DNA of 64,000 nt from JBBDJG01 sp040880005 (GTDB lineage Bacteria > Actinomycetota > Thermoleophilia > Solirubrobacterales > JBBDJG01). The stretch's first letter is position 1. Each line of letters begins with the position of its first letter. Below, piece by piece: positions 50,113-59,698 of this stretch. The notes beneath the pieces were generated by a model. That model ran no database searches. It worked only from the letters and a program-made list of their open reading frames with translations, and was not told the origin of the DNA. The stretch is taken from positions 62,001-126,000 of the forward strand of contig JBBDJG010000012.1 of NCBI GenBank assembly GCA_040880005.1, in the 5' to 3' direction. The translations under genes and the position numbers were made by a program.

Positions 50113-52548
50113 ATGAGGATTCGCACACGGGGGGGGAGAACCGTGCTCGACCTGAGGATTCGCACTTTGGGGGCTCTGTTGGGGGGAATCGCTCGCGCAG
50201 GGCACTGCATATCGATGCGCGGTTCGAGCAGACCAGCGGCCCAACGCTTCCGAGAGAGCAGATGGAGAGGACGAAAGCTGGCCCTCTTGGGAGCGTTGGC
50301 CGCCGTTCTTCTGGTCGCGGCGCAGGCCCAGATCGCGCAGGCCGCGACTATCTCCGTGACTACGACCAACGACGAGCTGAACTCCGACGGCGACTGCGCG
50401 CTGCGTGAGGCGATCAAGGCGGCGAACACGGACGTGGCGATCGACGCTTGTGGAACCGGCAGCGGCCCCGACACGATCGAGGTGCCGGCCGGAACGTATG
50501 AGCTCTTGATTTCGCCTTCCTGCCCGCCGCCGCCTATTCCCTGCTTGGAGAACGACGGGGGAAGCGGCGATCTGGACATCAGATCCGATTTGAGCCTAAT
50601 CGGCGCCGGTGAACAGACAACCGTGATCGACGGGGGGCAGCTTGACCGGGTGCTGGATGTGGGGTGGTCGGCGCCCGGCACCCCCACCCCTGTTGTCGAC
50701 GTCTCCGAGCTCACGATTCGGAACGGCAGGCGCGTAGACCAAGCGCCATTTTTCGATCCTCAAAGGGGCGGCGGCGGCATCCGCAACATTGAGGCTGAGC
50801 TGACCCTCGAGAACGTAACGGTAAGCGGCAACGCAAGCACGTTCGGCGGCGGCATCCTGACTCACCATGGTGGGCTCATCGTCAAGGACAGCACCGTTGC
50901 CGACAACTTGGCTACCTACTCAGGCGGCATCGATGCCCGCCTGAGCACGCTTAGCCTCGAGCGCGCCACTGTAAGCAACAACATCGCAGACTATGGGCCC
51001 GGCGGCGTCCTTACATACATCTCAGTCGCGGCAACGATTAGAAGCAGCACTGTAAGCGATAACACTGCCAGCGTTATAGCAGGGGGCATCTACAACTCCG
51101 TTGATTCCAGTCTCACCCTCCGGGATACGACCATTATTCGCAACGACGTCACGAATCCGGGTGGCAGCGAGCTGGGAGACGGCGGCGGAATCTACAACAC
51201 CGAGGGAGCGGTGCTTGCCGTGCGCAACAGCACCGTGAGCTTGAACACAGCCCAGCGCGGGAGCGGGGGCGGAATCTACGCAGCGAGCCGGGGATCCGTA
51301 ACCCTCAGGGACAGCGTCGTTATCGGGAACAGGGTGATGGCACCGTCCGGCGTCACTGTCGACGAAGGTGAGGGCGGCGGTTTCTGGGTCCAGAAGGACG
51401 CCACGCTCAGTGCAGCCAACACGAGAATCGCCGGCAACTCCGCCGACACGAACGGGGGCGGCGCCTGGAGCGCCGGAACACTTGCCCTGAACTCCAGCAC
51501 GGTCGACGGCAATGTGGGCACGAACGGCGGAGGACTACACAACCATGGCGGGAAGCTCGATCTAGAGAACACGACCGTAAGCGGCAATCAGGCCACTCAG
51601 GGCGGGGGCATGCTGGACCACAAGACCCAGGACGGCCTGAACGCCGGTACCACCGCCAAGAGCAGCACGATCGCAGCCAACACGGCCAGCTCAAAGGGAG
51701 GCGGCATCCTCAGCTTCCACACGGCCAGCGGCGACGGATATGTCGACCTGGAGAACACGATCGTCGCTGACAACACGCTCAACGGGAGCCCAAGCGACTG
51801 CGACGGTCCGATCACCTCCCAGGGACACAACGTGAACAGCGACGAGAGCTGCGGACTTGCGGGCGGTGGCGACATCAGCAGTGCCGATCCGTTGCTTGGT
51901 CCGCTCGCTGACAACGGCGGCCCGACTGAGACGCACTACTTGTTGCCGGGAAGCCCAGCCATAGATGTCGGCGTCTGTCCTCCGAACACAGACCAACGCG
52001 GCATCCCTCGGCCCCAAGGCGCAGGCTGTGACATCGGTGCGATCGAGCTCTGCCCCGCGGAGGACAAGGACTGCGATGGTCTTTCCCATGAGGAAGAGCT
52101 CCAGTTCGGCACGGATCCGCTGAATCCCAACACCGACTCCGACAGTTGCGGCGACGGCGTAGAGTTGGGTCCAGACCCGGCTGAGGGTGGAAAACGCGAC
52201 CCGCTCAACTTCTGGGACTTCATGGACGTGCCCACGGGCACTTTGCTTGCCAGGGACAAGAGTGTTTCGGGGGGAGACATCAGCGCGGTCGTCGCGCGTT
52301 TTGGCTCGAGCGACTCGGCGCCCGGTGACTTCGACCGGGACAGCGATCCGCTGTCGACGCCAAACGCGACGGTCTCACCCTCGGGCGCTCGCTCCAACTA
52401 CCACCCCGCCTACGACCGCGGCGGCACGATCGTCGGAGGTGACCCGTGGGACCTGAAGCCCGCCGACGGCTCGATCGCAGGTGGGGACATCTCGGCCGCG
52501 GTGGTGCAGTTCGGGCATAACTGCGTCCATGCCGCGCAGGGCTCGTGA
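50113..52548 (+). CDS. Secreted beta-helix protein with dockerin-like module (protein D)
   Basis: 811 residues from an ATG with GGAGGAGAGG upstream, 67 bases after protein C. The signal-peptide region is almost base-for-base that of protein C. A CSLREA-type start (GDCALREAIKAANTD) leads into about 18 beta-helix coils. Before the shared module there is an extra thrombospondin-type-3-like Asp-rich loop (DKDCDGLSHEEELQFGTDP). The module then reads FWDFMDVPTGTLL, VSGGDISAVVARFG, NYHPAYDRGG, IAGGDISAAVVQFGHNC and ends with nine extra residues. It is co-transcribed with C. Confidence 0.88.
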   Translation: MRIRTRGGRTVLDLRIRTLGALLGGIARAGHCISMRGSSRPAAQRFRESRWRGRKLALLGALAAVLLVAAQAQIAQAATISVTTTNDELNSDGDCALREAIKAANTDVAIDACGTGSGPDTIEVPAGTYELLISPSCPPPPIPCLENDGGSGDLDIRSDLSLIGAGEQTTVIDGGQLDRVLDVGWSAPGTPTPVVDVSELTIRNGRRVDQAPFFDPQRGGGGIRNIEAELTLENVTVSGNASTFGGGILTHHGGLIVKDSTVADNLATYSGGIDARLSTLSLERATVSNNIADYGPGGVLTYISVAATIRSSTVSDNTASVIAGGIYNSVDSSLTLRDTTIIRNDVTNPGGSELGDGGGIYNTEGAVLAVRNSTVSLNTAQRGSGGGIYAASRGSVTLRDSVVIGNRVMAPSGVTVDEGEGGGFWVQKDATLSAANTRIAGNSADTNGGGAWSAGTLALNSSTVDGNVGTNGGGLHNHGGKLDLENTTVSGNQATQGGGMLDHKTQDGLNAGTTAKSSTIAANTASSKGGGILSFHTASGDGYVDLENTIVADNTLNGSPSDCDGPITSQGHNVNSDESCGLAGGGDISSADPLLGPLADNGGPTETHYLLPGSPAIDVGVCPPNTDQRGIPRPQGAGCDIGAIELCPAEDKDCDGLSHEEELQFGTDPLNPNTDSDSCGDGVELGPDPAEGGKRDPLNFWDFMDVPTGTLLARDKSVSGGDISAVVARFGSSDSAPGDFDRDSDPLSTPNATVSPSGARSNYHPAYDRGGTIVGGDPWDLKPADGSIAGGDISAAVVQFGHNCVHAAQGS
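50143..50405 (+). repeat. 263-bp block repeated from 47181-47443
   Basis: Second copy, covering the signal peptide and the first strand of protein D. Confidence 0.9.
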
Positions 52549-52601
52549 GACTCGAAAAGACAAGACCCGACTCGACCGACAGAGAGAAAGGACCACTCCA
52601 A

Positions 52602-53813
52602 ATGAGGATTCGCACCACTCGTGCCCCGTTCACATCTGTTCTTGCGCTCGCAGCACTGCTGTCGATCTCATGCGCCACCTCTGCGATCGCACACCCCGGA
52701 GGACACTCGGGCGACGGCAGGGACGACAGCGTCGGCGAGCTTCTCGTCACGGCAATTCCTTCCGGCGCCGAACCGGGTGCCTACGCCATGTGCAGAGGGA
52801 CGGTCGAGGTGAACGCGGACAACGGCAACTCGGTCGTGAGCCGCCTGTTCTGCATGATCGATGCCTACGAGCCCATAGTGCTCAACCAGTTCGTTGCCGT
52901 CAACCCGCAGGAGGCAGGCGCCAGTCTCAATCCGCCCGTGCAGAGCACCTCTTTCTGCCCCCCGGCCCCGATCAGTCAGTGCGGCGACGGGGTCGAGGGC
53001 TCGCCGCCTCCCGTCGAGTGGTCCTGGCCGGGCGTTCCGGCGCCGCGACCTCCGGCCAGCGGGCTGTTCGCGGACGTGGACAGCACTCACGTCGTGCTGT
53101 CCGGCCCGGGGAACTTCTACGACCCCGATCACGGCGGGCCCGACGGCGAGGTTCACATTCAGGGCTGCTACGGCGTTCTGGAGCAGGAGTTCGTGGGTCC
53201 GTACATGTACGCGAAGGCAATCTTGCCCGTCGACCAGACCCAGCCCACGGCCGCCGGCACGGTGGACCTCTGGATAGGTCGGTCCGACTGCAGCGAACCG
53301 TCTGGGGATCCTCCCTTGCCGCCGTTTGGCTTCGCCGATGCGGGATTCACGCTGACGGAGTGGGATCACACGACCGGCATGCCTCCCGCGCAGCAGTACG
53401 ACTACGACCGCGACGGCTGTTCGGAGACTCAGGAGCTGCGGAACACCCCTGCCACAGGCGGCCTGCGCGACCCGTTCAACCCCTGGGACTTGTTCGACGT
53501 TCCCACGCCCGCGAGCGGCAAGCTCCAACGAGACCGCGCGGTAAGCGGTAGCGACATCTCCGCGATCGTCGGCCGCTTCGGCGCAACCGACACAATGGCG
53601 GGTGACTTCGATCGCTACAGCGACGTGAGCCTGGAGCCGAATCCCGCGATCTTGCCTCCCGGCGCCCGTGCCAACTACCACCCGGCCTATGACAGGGGCG
53701 GGTCCCTGATCGGCTCGAACCCATGGAACCTGAGGCCGCCTAACGGCGCCATCTCAGGCGGCGACATCGCTGCCGTGGTGGTGCAGTTCGGTCACAACTG
53801 CCTGGCGAGCTGA
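52602..53813 (+). CDS. Secreted protein with dockerin-like module (protein E)
   Basis: 403 residues from the ATG at 52602 (AAAGGA about 13 bases upstream); an in-frame GTG at 52545 would overlap protein D. Signal peptide SVLALAALLSISCATSAIAH. The central domain is a paralog of protein A: AMCRGTVEVNADNGNSVVSR, FYDPDHGGPDGEVHIQGCY and VDLWIGRSDC align in order. The end is the shared module (YDYDRDGCSETQELRN, FNPWDLFDVP, VSGSDISAIVGRFG, NYHPAYDRGGS, ISGGDIAAVVVQFGHNC). Last gene of the TetR2 operon. Function unknown. Confidence 0.85.
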   Translation: MRIRTTRAPFTSVLALAALLSISCATSAIAHPGGHSGDGRDDSVGELLVTAIPSGAEPGAYAMCRGTVEVNADNGNSVVSRLFCMIDAYEPIVLNQFVAVNPQEAGASLNPPVQSTSFCPPAPISQCGDGVEGSPPPVEWSWPGVPAPRPPASGLFADVDSTHVVLSGPGNFYDPDHGGPDGEVHIQGCYGVLEQEFVGPYMYAKAILPVDQTQPTAAGTVDLWIGRSDCSEPSGDPPLPPFGFADAGFTLTEWDHTTGMPPAQQYDYDRDGCSETQELRNTPATGGLRDPFNPWDLFDVPTPASGKLQRDRAVSGSDISAIVGRFGATDTMAGDFDRYSDVSLEPNPAILPPGARANYHPAYDRGGSLIGSNPWNLRPPNGAISGGDIAAVVVQFGHNCLAS

Positions 53814-53834
53814 TCAACACCGCGCTGGCAGGCA

Positions 53835-55301
53835 TCAGTCCCAAGGGACCAAGGAAGGTTCCTCCGAGCGTCCCACCACCAGGTGCCTCCCGTCCATCGC
53901 CGGATCGCGCTCGGGGAAGTCGAAGCGCAGGTGGCAGCCCCTGCTCTCGCGCCGACGCAGCGCGGTTGCGCCGATCATGCGGGCGACCACGTCGGGGCTC
54001 TGCGCGAGCTGGCGCAACCCTTGCTCGTCGCGCAGCAGTCCGGCGTGGTTCCACAGCGAGCGCCTAACCTCCTCGCTCGGTTGCATCGCGACCGCGCCCG
54101 ACGGGGCCGAAGCAGGATCCGGGCGCTGCGAGGCCGGCTCCGCCGCCGCCGCCAGCGCCGCGCGCCGTCCGAACACGAAACACTCCGAGAGCGAGTTCGA
54201 TGCGAGCCGGTTGGCGCCGTGGACCCCGGTGGAAGCTGATTCGCCCACCGCGTAGAGGCCGCGTAGCGACGAGCGCGCATGCTCGTCGGTGGCGATACCG
54301 CCGATCGTGTAGTGGGCGGCCGGCGACACCGGGATCGGCTGGCGCGTCGGATCGATTCCGGCTCCGGCAAGCTCTTCATAGATGTTCGGGAAGCGAGCGG
54401 GGTCGAGACTGCGCATATCCAGCAGCACGTGATCCTCCCCGGAGTCGCGCAACCGTTCCCCGATCGCCCGTGCGACCTCGTCGCGCGGAGCAAGCTCGTC
54501 GACGAACCGCTCGCCGGCGCTCGTTACGAGCTTCGCGCCCTCCCCGCGAACGGCCTCGGTGATCAGGAATCCGTCCAACTCTCCCTCGAGCGACAGCGCT
54601 GTCGGGTGGAACTGGCAGAACTCGAGATCGGCAAGCTCGGCTCCCGCGTCGAGGCCCAGGCGCATGCCGGCGCCTACGGCTCCTCGCGGATTCGTTGTGC
54701 GCTGCCACATCGCGGCCCCGCCGCCGGCGGCGAGCACCGTCGTCGCGGCGCCGATCGGACCGGCGTCGCTCGCAAGTCCGGCGCAGCGGTCGTCGACGAC
54801 CCACAGTCGAGATGCCGAGCATCGCTCGAACACCGTGATGCGCTCGTGGGCTGCGACCAGATCTGCAAGCTGCACCGTGATGTATCGACCGGTGGCGCTT
54901 CCTCCGGCGTGCACTATCCGGCGTCGAGAGTGACCGCCTTCCAGGCCCAGCATCAGAGCCCCGGTCTCGTCAGCGTCGAACTGCATGCCGCGCTGCTCGA
55001 GCTCGCGCAGGCGCTCGGGAGCCTCGTCGCAGAGAATTCGCGCACGTGAGGATGCGGTCGCTCCGCGCCCTGCCGCAATCGTGTCGCGCAGGTGCAGCTC
55101 CGTGTCGTCGTCGGGGCCGATCGCCGCGGCCAGCCCGCCCTGGGCCCAGTAGCTGGCCGACTGTGGCAGGGGCGAACTCGACACCAGCGCGACGTTCGCG
55201 CCGCACTCGGCCGCCACCAATGACGTGTACAAGCCCGCGGCGCCGGCGCCGATCACGGCCACGTCGAAGCTCAGCTGCCGGGGGAGGGCGGGGGCCGTCA
55301 C
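53835..55301 (-). CDS. nadB: L-aspartate oxidase
   Basis: 488 residues from a GTG. NadB oxidises aspartate to iminoaspartate, the first step of NAD synthesis. The FAD Rossmann motif is VAVIGAGAAGLYTSLVAAE; SYWAQGGLAAAIGPDD and HVLLDMRSLDP are typical; ARxTxx-type active-site residues lie in GVHGANRLASNSLSE. nadA and nadC are not in the window. It is divergent from the deacetylase gene with 52 bases between starts. Confidence 0.95.
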   Translation of the reverse strand: MTAPALPRQLSFDVAVIGAGAAGLYTSLVAAECGANVALVSSSPLPQSASYWAQGGLAAAIGPDDDTELHLRDTIAAGRGATASSRARILCDEAPERLRELEQRGMQFDADETGALMLGLEGGHSRRRIVHAGGSATGRYITVQLADLVAAHERITVFERCSASRLWVVDDRCAGLASDAGPIGAATTVLAAGGGAAMWQRTTNPRGAVGAGMRLGLDAGAELADLEFCQFHPTALSLEGELDGFLITEAVRGEGAKLVTSAGERFVDELAPRDEVARAIGERLRDSGEDHVLLDMRSLDPARFPNIYEELAGAGIDPTRQPIPVSPAAHYTIGGIATDEHARSSLRGLYAVGESASTGVHGANRLASNSLSECFVFGRRAALAAAAEPASQRPDPASAPSGAVAMQPSEEVRRSLWNHAGLLRDEQGLRQLAQSPDVVARMIGATALRRRESRGCHLRFDFPERDPAMDGRHLVVGRSEEPSLVPWD

Positions 55302-55353
55302 GGGGGCAGTACGGTATCCGCCCCGGTCATCGGGACGCCTTCGTCTCGGTTCG

Positions 55354-56379
55354 ATGGGAGAGGCCTTGGACCGCTACGTCTACCTCCATCATGCATCGTC
55401 GCTCGAGCACGACACGGGCGCGCATCCCGAATGTGCCGCGAGGATCGAGGCGATCGAGTGTCGCCTGGAGCGCGACGACTGGCTCGGCTTCGATCGCGAG
55501 CAGGCCCCGGCGGTAGCTCGTGAGACGCTGGAAGCGGTTCACCCGGCCCCCTACGTGGATTCGATTGAGTCGATCGCTCGAAGCGGCGGTGGCATGCTCG
55601 ACATGGACACGATCGCCTCGTCGGGGTCCTTCGACGCAGCGCTGCACTCGGCGGGCGCGGCTGTGCACGCGGTCGATCTGCTGATCGAGCGCCAGGCGGG
55701 GGTAGCGTTCTGCGCGCTTCGACCGCCGGGCCATCACGCCGAGCCGGCGCAGTCGATGGGCTTCTGCCTGTTCAACAACGTCGCGGTGGCGGCGCAGCAC
55801 GCGCTCACGCAGGAGGGGATGGAGCGGGTGCTGGTGCTCGACTGGGACGTGCATCACGGCAACGGCACCAACGACATCTTCTACGGAACGGATTCGGTGC
55901 TCTACATCAGCATTCACCAATCGCCGCTCTATCCCGGGACGGGCGCGGTCGAAGACATCGGCGTCGGCGACGGCGAGGGGTTCACCGTCAACCTTCCCGT
56001 TCCCGCCGGCTCGGGCGAGGCGACCTACCTTAGTCTGTTCGCGCAGGTGATCGCGCCGATCGCCCGCCTCTACCGGCCGCAGTTGCTGCTCGTGTCGGCT
56101 GGATACGATGCGCACCGCGACGACCCGCTCGCGGATTGCGAGCTGACCGAGGAGAGCTACGGAGCGCTCGCGTCGGGAATGCGAGCGCTGTCCGACGAGC
56201 TGGACGCTCCGCTCGGGTTCGTGCTCGAAGGAGGTTACGACTTGAACGCGCTGTCCGAAGCCGTCGCGACCACGATGCGCGGAGCCCAGCGCCCCCAAGC
56301 TGTGATCAGCGACGGGCGCGACGAGACTGTTGGCACTGCGCTCGAGCACCACGGCCGCTGGTGGCCAGATTTGGCCTGA
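55354..56379 (+). CDS. Histone deacetylase family protein (AcuC-like)
   Basis: 341 residues from the ATG at 55354. The zinc deacetylase motifs are RPPGHHAEPAQSMGFC, the two zinc Asp in WDVHHGNGTNDIFY and GYDAHRDDPLADC, and the GGYDLNALSEA loop. Bacterial members (AcuC, polyamine deacetylases) act on acetyl-lysine or acetylpolyamines; which applies here is not decided by sequence. The first 43 residues of the longer open frame lack family similarity. Confidence 0.92.
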   Translation: MGEALDRYVYLHHASSLEHDTGAHPECAARIEAIECRLERDDWLGFDREQAPAVARETLEAVHPAPYVDSIESIARSGGGMLDMDTIASSGSFDAALHSAGAAVHAVDLLIERQAGVAFCALRPPGHHAEPAQSMGFCLFNNVAVAAQHALTQEGMERVLVLDWDVHHGNGTNDIFYGTDSVLYISIHQSPLYPGTGAVEDIGVGDGEGFTVNLPVPAGSGEATYLSLFAQVIAPIARLYRPQLLLVSAGYDAHRDDPLADCELTEESYGALASGMRALSDELDAPLGFVLEGGYDLNALSEAVATTMRGAQRPQAVISDGRDETVGTALEHHGRWWPDLA

Positions 56380-56489
56380 CGCCATCCTTGACGTTCGCGG
56401 CGTCGAATCTTGACTTTCAGGTCTGGATACGTGTGTGAATGACCATCACGCTCGCATCCTCTGCAACCACACCAGACAGGGAGGTCCTC

Positions 56490-56732
56490 GTGTACGAGAC
56501 GATCGGCTACGTGCAGGCGTGGGTTGGCGAGCTGACATGTCGGCGTCGCCGCGCCGGCGCGGGTCAGCGTGGCCAGGGAACGGTCGAGTACGTCGGGCTC
56601 GTGACTTTGATCGCGGTCGTGATGTTCGGCGTAATCGCGGCGATGAAGAGCTACAAGATGACCGAGGGGCAGCAGCTCGCGTTGCTGTTGGTCAAGAAGA
56701 TCGAAGAGGCCGTGAAGCAGGTGCGCTACTAG
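56490..56732 (+). CDS. Orphan Flp/TadE-type pilin
   Basis: 80 residues from the GTG at 56490, which has GGGAGG 6 bases upstream. A basic leader with RAGAGQRGQGTVEYVGLVTLIAVVM matches class III (Flp/Tad) pilins: cleavage by a prepilin peptidase after Gly, Glu at +5, then a hydrophobic helix. No Tad assembly genes (tadA, tadB, tadZ) are in the window, so its partners must be elsewhere. Confidence 0.75.
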   Translation: MYETIGYVQAWVGELTCRRRRAGAGQRGQGTVEYVGLVTLIAVVMFGVIAAMKSYKMTEGQQLALLLVKKIEEAVKQVRY

Positions 56733-56830
56733 AGAAAGCCGGAGCTCCGCGGGGCGGCGATTGGTCGTCGCCGTCCCGCCCACGCCAGGTAGCATGCTGC
56801 GACTGTCGTGGGGCGACGAGGGAGGCTTGG

Positions 56831-57550
56831 TTGGCGCGCAGCGATGGCAGGGCCGCTGACGCCCTGCGACCGATCGACATCGACACGGGTTTCGTCGGCA
56901 CGGCCGACGGTTCGGTGCTGTTCTCGATCGGCGGCACGCGCGTGATCTGCACCGCGTCGCTGGTGGAAGGGGTGCCGCGCTGGCGCGAGGGAACGGGCGA
57001 AGGGTGGCTCACCGCCGAGTACTCGATGCTGCCGGCCTCCACGGGTGAGCGCCGGCCGCGCGACGTGGCGCGTGGGCGCCCCGACGGGCGCACGGTCGAG
57101 ATTCAGCGCTTGATCGGACGCTCGCTGCGAGCGGTCCTGGACGCACGCGCGCTGGGAGAGCGCACCGTGTACCTCGACTGTGACGTGCTCGAGGCGGACG
57201 GCGGCACCCGTTGCGCGAGCATCACCGGGGTGTACGTCGCGCTCGAGCTTGCCCTGCGCGGGCTGATCGACTCCGGCGACCTCGGCGAGTTACCGTTGCG
57301 TGATGCCGTCGCAGCGGTCTCATGCGGGCTGGTGGCGGGAGAGCCACTGCTCGACCTCCACTTCGGCGAGGACCAGAAGGCGGACGTCGACATGAACGTC
57401 GTGATGACCGCGGCGGGCGAGCTGATCGAGGTCCAGGCCACGGGCGAGGGCGTCTCGTTTCCGCGCTCGTCGTTCGACGCTCTGATGGAGCTTGCAGGAA
57501 GTGGAATCGCCTCGTTGCTGGACGCCCAGCGAACCGCTCTTGCCGGGTGA
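56831..57550 (+). CDS. rph: Ribonuclease PH
   Basis: 239 residues from a TTG with GGGAGG about 6 bases upstream; the N-terminus SDGRAADALRPIDIDTGFV matches the family start. RNase PH trims tRNA 3' ends with phosphate. The motifs GEGWLTAEYSMLPAST, RPDGRTVEIQRLIGRSLRA and the Asp pair (DVLEADGGTRCASITG, ADVDMNVVM) are present. First gene of a likely rph-rdgB-CDF operon. Confidence 0.95.
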   Translation: MARSDGRAADALRPIDIDTGFVGTADGSVLFSIGGTRVICTASLVEGVPRWREGTGEGWLTAEYSMLPASTGERRPRDVARGRPDGRTVEIQRLIGRSLRAVLDARALGERTVYLDCDVLEADGGTRCASITGVYVALELALRGLIDSGDLGELPLRDAVAAVSCGLVAGEPLLDLHFGEDQKADVDMNVVMTAAGELIEVQATGEGVSFPRSSFDALMELAGSGIASLLDAQRTALAG

Positions 57551-57559
57551 GTCCGAACG

Positions 57560-58192
57560 ATGGCGCGAACGCGCGAGGTCGTACTCGCGAGCCGCAACCC
57601 CCACAAGCTGCGAGAGCTTTCGTCGCTGTTGGCACCGCTCGCGCTGGTTCGGCTGCCCGATGATGTCGAGCTGCCGGCCGAGGTCGGCGCGAGCTTCGCC
57701 GAGAACTCGCTGATCAAGGCGCGTGCGGCTGCACGAGCGACGGGGCGCGCGGCGCTCGCCGACGACTCCGGCATCGAGGTGGCTGCGCTCGGCGGCGCGC
57801 CGGGCGTGAGGTCGGCCCGCTACGCGGGCGAGCACGCCACAGACGAGCAAAACCTGACCAAGCTCTTGGACGACCTCAGCGACGCCGTCGATCGCCGTGC
57901 CGCCTACGTTTGCGTGCTGGCGCTGGTCGAGCCCGTCTCCGGCGGGTCTTTGCGGGAGACTGTGGTCGAAGGCCGCTGTGAAGGCATGTTGATCGACGTT
58001 CCGAGAGGAAGCGGTGGCTTCGGGTACGACCCCGCGTTTGTGCCGAACGAGCAAGCAGAGCAGAATTTGACCATGGCCGAAATATCGGAGGCCGCAGAGG
58101 CCGCGGAGTCCGCCCAGGCCGGGAAGGACGCGATCAGTCACCGCGGGGCCGCTGCGGCGCGCTTGCTGAGGCTGCTCGAGGGGTCCGCGTGA
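57560..58192 (+). CDS. rdgB: XTP/dITP diphosphatase
   Basis: 210 residues. RdgB cleans non-canonical purine nucleotides (ITP, XTP). The family motifs are VLASRNPHKLRELSSLL, SFAENSLIKARAAARATG, ALADDSGIEVAALGGAPGVRSARYAG and GFGYDPAFVP. The ATG is 9 bases after rph. A Glu/Ala-rich insert (EISEAAEAAESAQAG) lies in the C-terminal part. Confidence 0.96.
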   Translation: MARTREVVLASRNPHKLRELSSLLAPLALVRLPDDVELPAEVGASFAENSLIKARAAARATGRAALADDSGIEVAALGGAPGVRSARYAGEHATDEQNLTKLLDDLSDAVDRRAAYVCVLALVEPVSGGSLRETVVEGRCEGMLIDVPRGSGGFGYDPAFVPNEQAEQNLTMAEISEAAEAAESAQAGKDAISHRGAAAARLLRLLEGSA

Positions 58193-59127
58193 GGCGCGGC
58201 ACGAGGCTGTTCGCCTCGCGACCGCGATCCGTGCTGACTCCGGCCGCGGTCGACGGCCCCGGCAAATCGAGCGTCGCGCGCCTGTCGATCGTCTCGAACT
58301 CGTTGCTGATCGTGTTGAAGGTCGCCGCCGGCGCGGTTACGGGGTCGATAGCGATCCTCACTGAAGCGATGCATTCCAGCATCGACTTGGTCGCGTCGGT
58401 GGTCGCGTACTTCTCGGTGCGCAAGGCCGATGAGCCCGCCGACGAGTCGCACCTCTACGGGCATGCCAAGCTCGAGAACCTCGCGGCGGCGATCGAGGGC
58501 ATGCTGATCCTCGTCGGTGCCGGTGTGATCGTCTACGAGGCGGTGCGGCGTCTGGTCGCGGGTGGCGACCCGGTCCACTCGCTCGGAGTTGGAATTGCTG
58601 TGATCGCCTTCTCCGCGGCCGTCAACATAGTGGTGTCCACGTATATGTTCAGGCAGGCGCGGCGCCACGATTCGCCGGCGCTGGAGGGCGATGCGGAGCA
58701 TCTACGTACCGACGCGTTGACGTCGGTGGGCGTGCTCGCGGGGCTCGTGCTGATCGAGATCACGGGCTGGCAACAGATCGACTCGATCGTCGCGTTGATC
58801 GTGGCGGGCGCGATCGTCTATGCAGCCTTGCGCATTCTCAGTCGCTCGTCGCGCGTGCTCGTGGACGAAGCGCTGCCCGCCGAGGAGCTGGACATCGTAA
58901 AAGCGCTGATCGAGACCTATCCCGGCCCCGAGCTGGTCGGGTATCACAAGCTACGTGCCCGACGGGCCGGCAGTCAGCGCTACGTCGACGTCCACGTGCA
59001 GTTTCGGTCTGACACCTCGTTGGAGCGCGCACACGAGATCGCGCACGAGCTACAGAATTCATTGCGCGAGCGCATACCCGCGGCCGAGATGCTGGTGCAC
59101 ATGGAGCCGGTGAGGAACCCGCGGTAG
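58189..59127 (+). CDS. Cation diffusion facilitator transporter
   Basis: 312 residues from a GTG overlapping the rdgB stop by 4 bases. Six membrane helices of the CDF fold; the first metal site includes ILTEAMHSSIDLVASVVAYF (here Glu-x3-His-Ser-x2-Asp in place of the usual pattern), the second is DALTSVGVLAGLVLIE. The cytosolic domain ends with VDVHVQFRSDTSLERAHEIAHEL. CDF proteins export Zn, Fe, Mn, Co or Cd; the metal is not decided here. Confidence 0.93.
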   Translation: MRRGTRLFASRPRSVLTPAAVDGPGKSSVARLSIVSNSLLIVLKVAAGAVTGSIAILTEAMHSSIDLVASVVAYFSVRKADEPADESHLYGHAKLENLAAAIEGMLILVGAGVIVYEAVRRLVAGGDPVHSLGVGIAVIAFSAAVNIVVSTYMFRQARRHDSPALEGDAEHLRTDALTSVGVLAGLVLIEITGWQQIDSIVALIVAGAIVYAALRILSRSSRVLVDEALPAEELDIVKALIETYPGPELVGYHKLRARRAGSQRYVDVHVQFRSDTSLERAHEIAHELQNSLRERIPAAEMLVHMEPVRNPR

Positions 59128-59155
59128 AAGCTGCGCGGCCTGCTAGTGGGGTCCG

Positions 59156-59308
59156 CTAGGCGCGTTCGCCAAGCAGATTGATCGCCGCCGAGAGCCCGAT
59201 GAAGATCAGCACCGCGCTGTAGCCGTCGTATCCGTTGACGAGCAGCAGCAACGCGGCGATCGCGCAGATACCGGTCACGGTCATCCAGGCTATGCGGGCG
59301 ATGGGCAT
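59156..59308 (-). CDS. 50-residue membrane protein
   Basis: MPIARIAWMTVTGICAIAAL opens the protein, followed by LLLVNGYDGYSAVLIFIGLS and AAINLLGERA. Two hydrophobic segments join through NGYDGY. The pattern is lineage-conserved in related actinobacteria in my recollection, but the size prevents firm assignment. It is divergent from the gene at 59330 with a short shared promoter region containing TATATT. Too short for standard gene calling. Confidence 0.6.
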   Translation of the reverse strand: MPIARIAWMTVTGICAIAALLLLVNGYDGYSAVLIFIGLSAAINLLGERA

Positions 59309-59329
59309 TGGAGCGCTTATATTCTAAGT

Positions 59330-59698
59330 GTGTCACCGATGGCGGCCGATCAACACGAGTTGGCGCTTCGCTATCTGCTCCAGCTCTCGTCGGACATCCG
59401 CAGCGCGATGCTGTTGCGCGGCGGCGATCTGCTCGCAGCGGCACCGTCGCCGGCCTTGGACGCAAGCGTCGAGGCCGCGTCGGAGCTGGTGCGAATGGCG
59501 CTCGATCTGCGCAATGGCGAGCCCGAGGCGGTTGAGCTGGACGTGCTCTGCGAGTCGGAGGCCGTCTACGTGATCGCACGCGACGGGATCGCGATGGTGT
59601 GCGTGGCGGATCGCTTGGCATTGGCAGGGATCGTGCTGCACGAGATGCGCGCGGTGCTGGCCGATCTCGATGTCCCCGACGGGAGCGCGGGTCATTGA
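59330..59698 (+). CDS. Roadblock/LC7-like protein
   Basis: 122 residues from a GTG (ATG at 59339 also possible). TATATT (59318-59323) ends 6 bases before the GTG and no ribosome binding site is visible, so it is probably leaderless. The phrases IRSAMLLRGGDLLAAAPSP and ESEAVYVIARDGIAMVCVADR fit the alpha/beta roadblock fold used by small signalling proteins. It overlaps the next gene by 4 bases. Assignment is tentative. Confidence 0.6.
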   Translation: MSPMAADQHELALRYLLQLSSDIRSAMLLRGGDLLAAAPSPALDASVEAASELVRMALDLRNGEPEAVELDVLCESEAVYVIARDGIAMVCVADRLALAGIVLHEMRAVLADLDVPDGSAGH

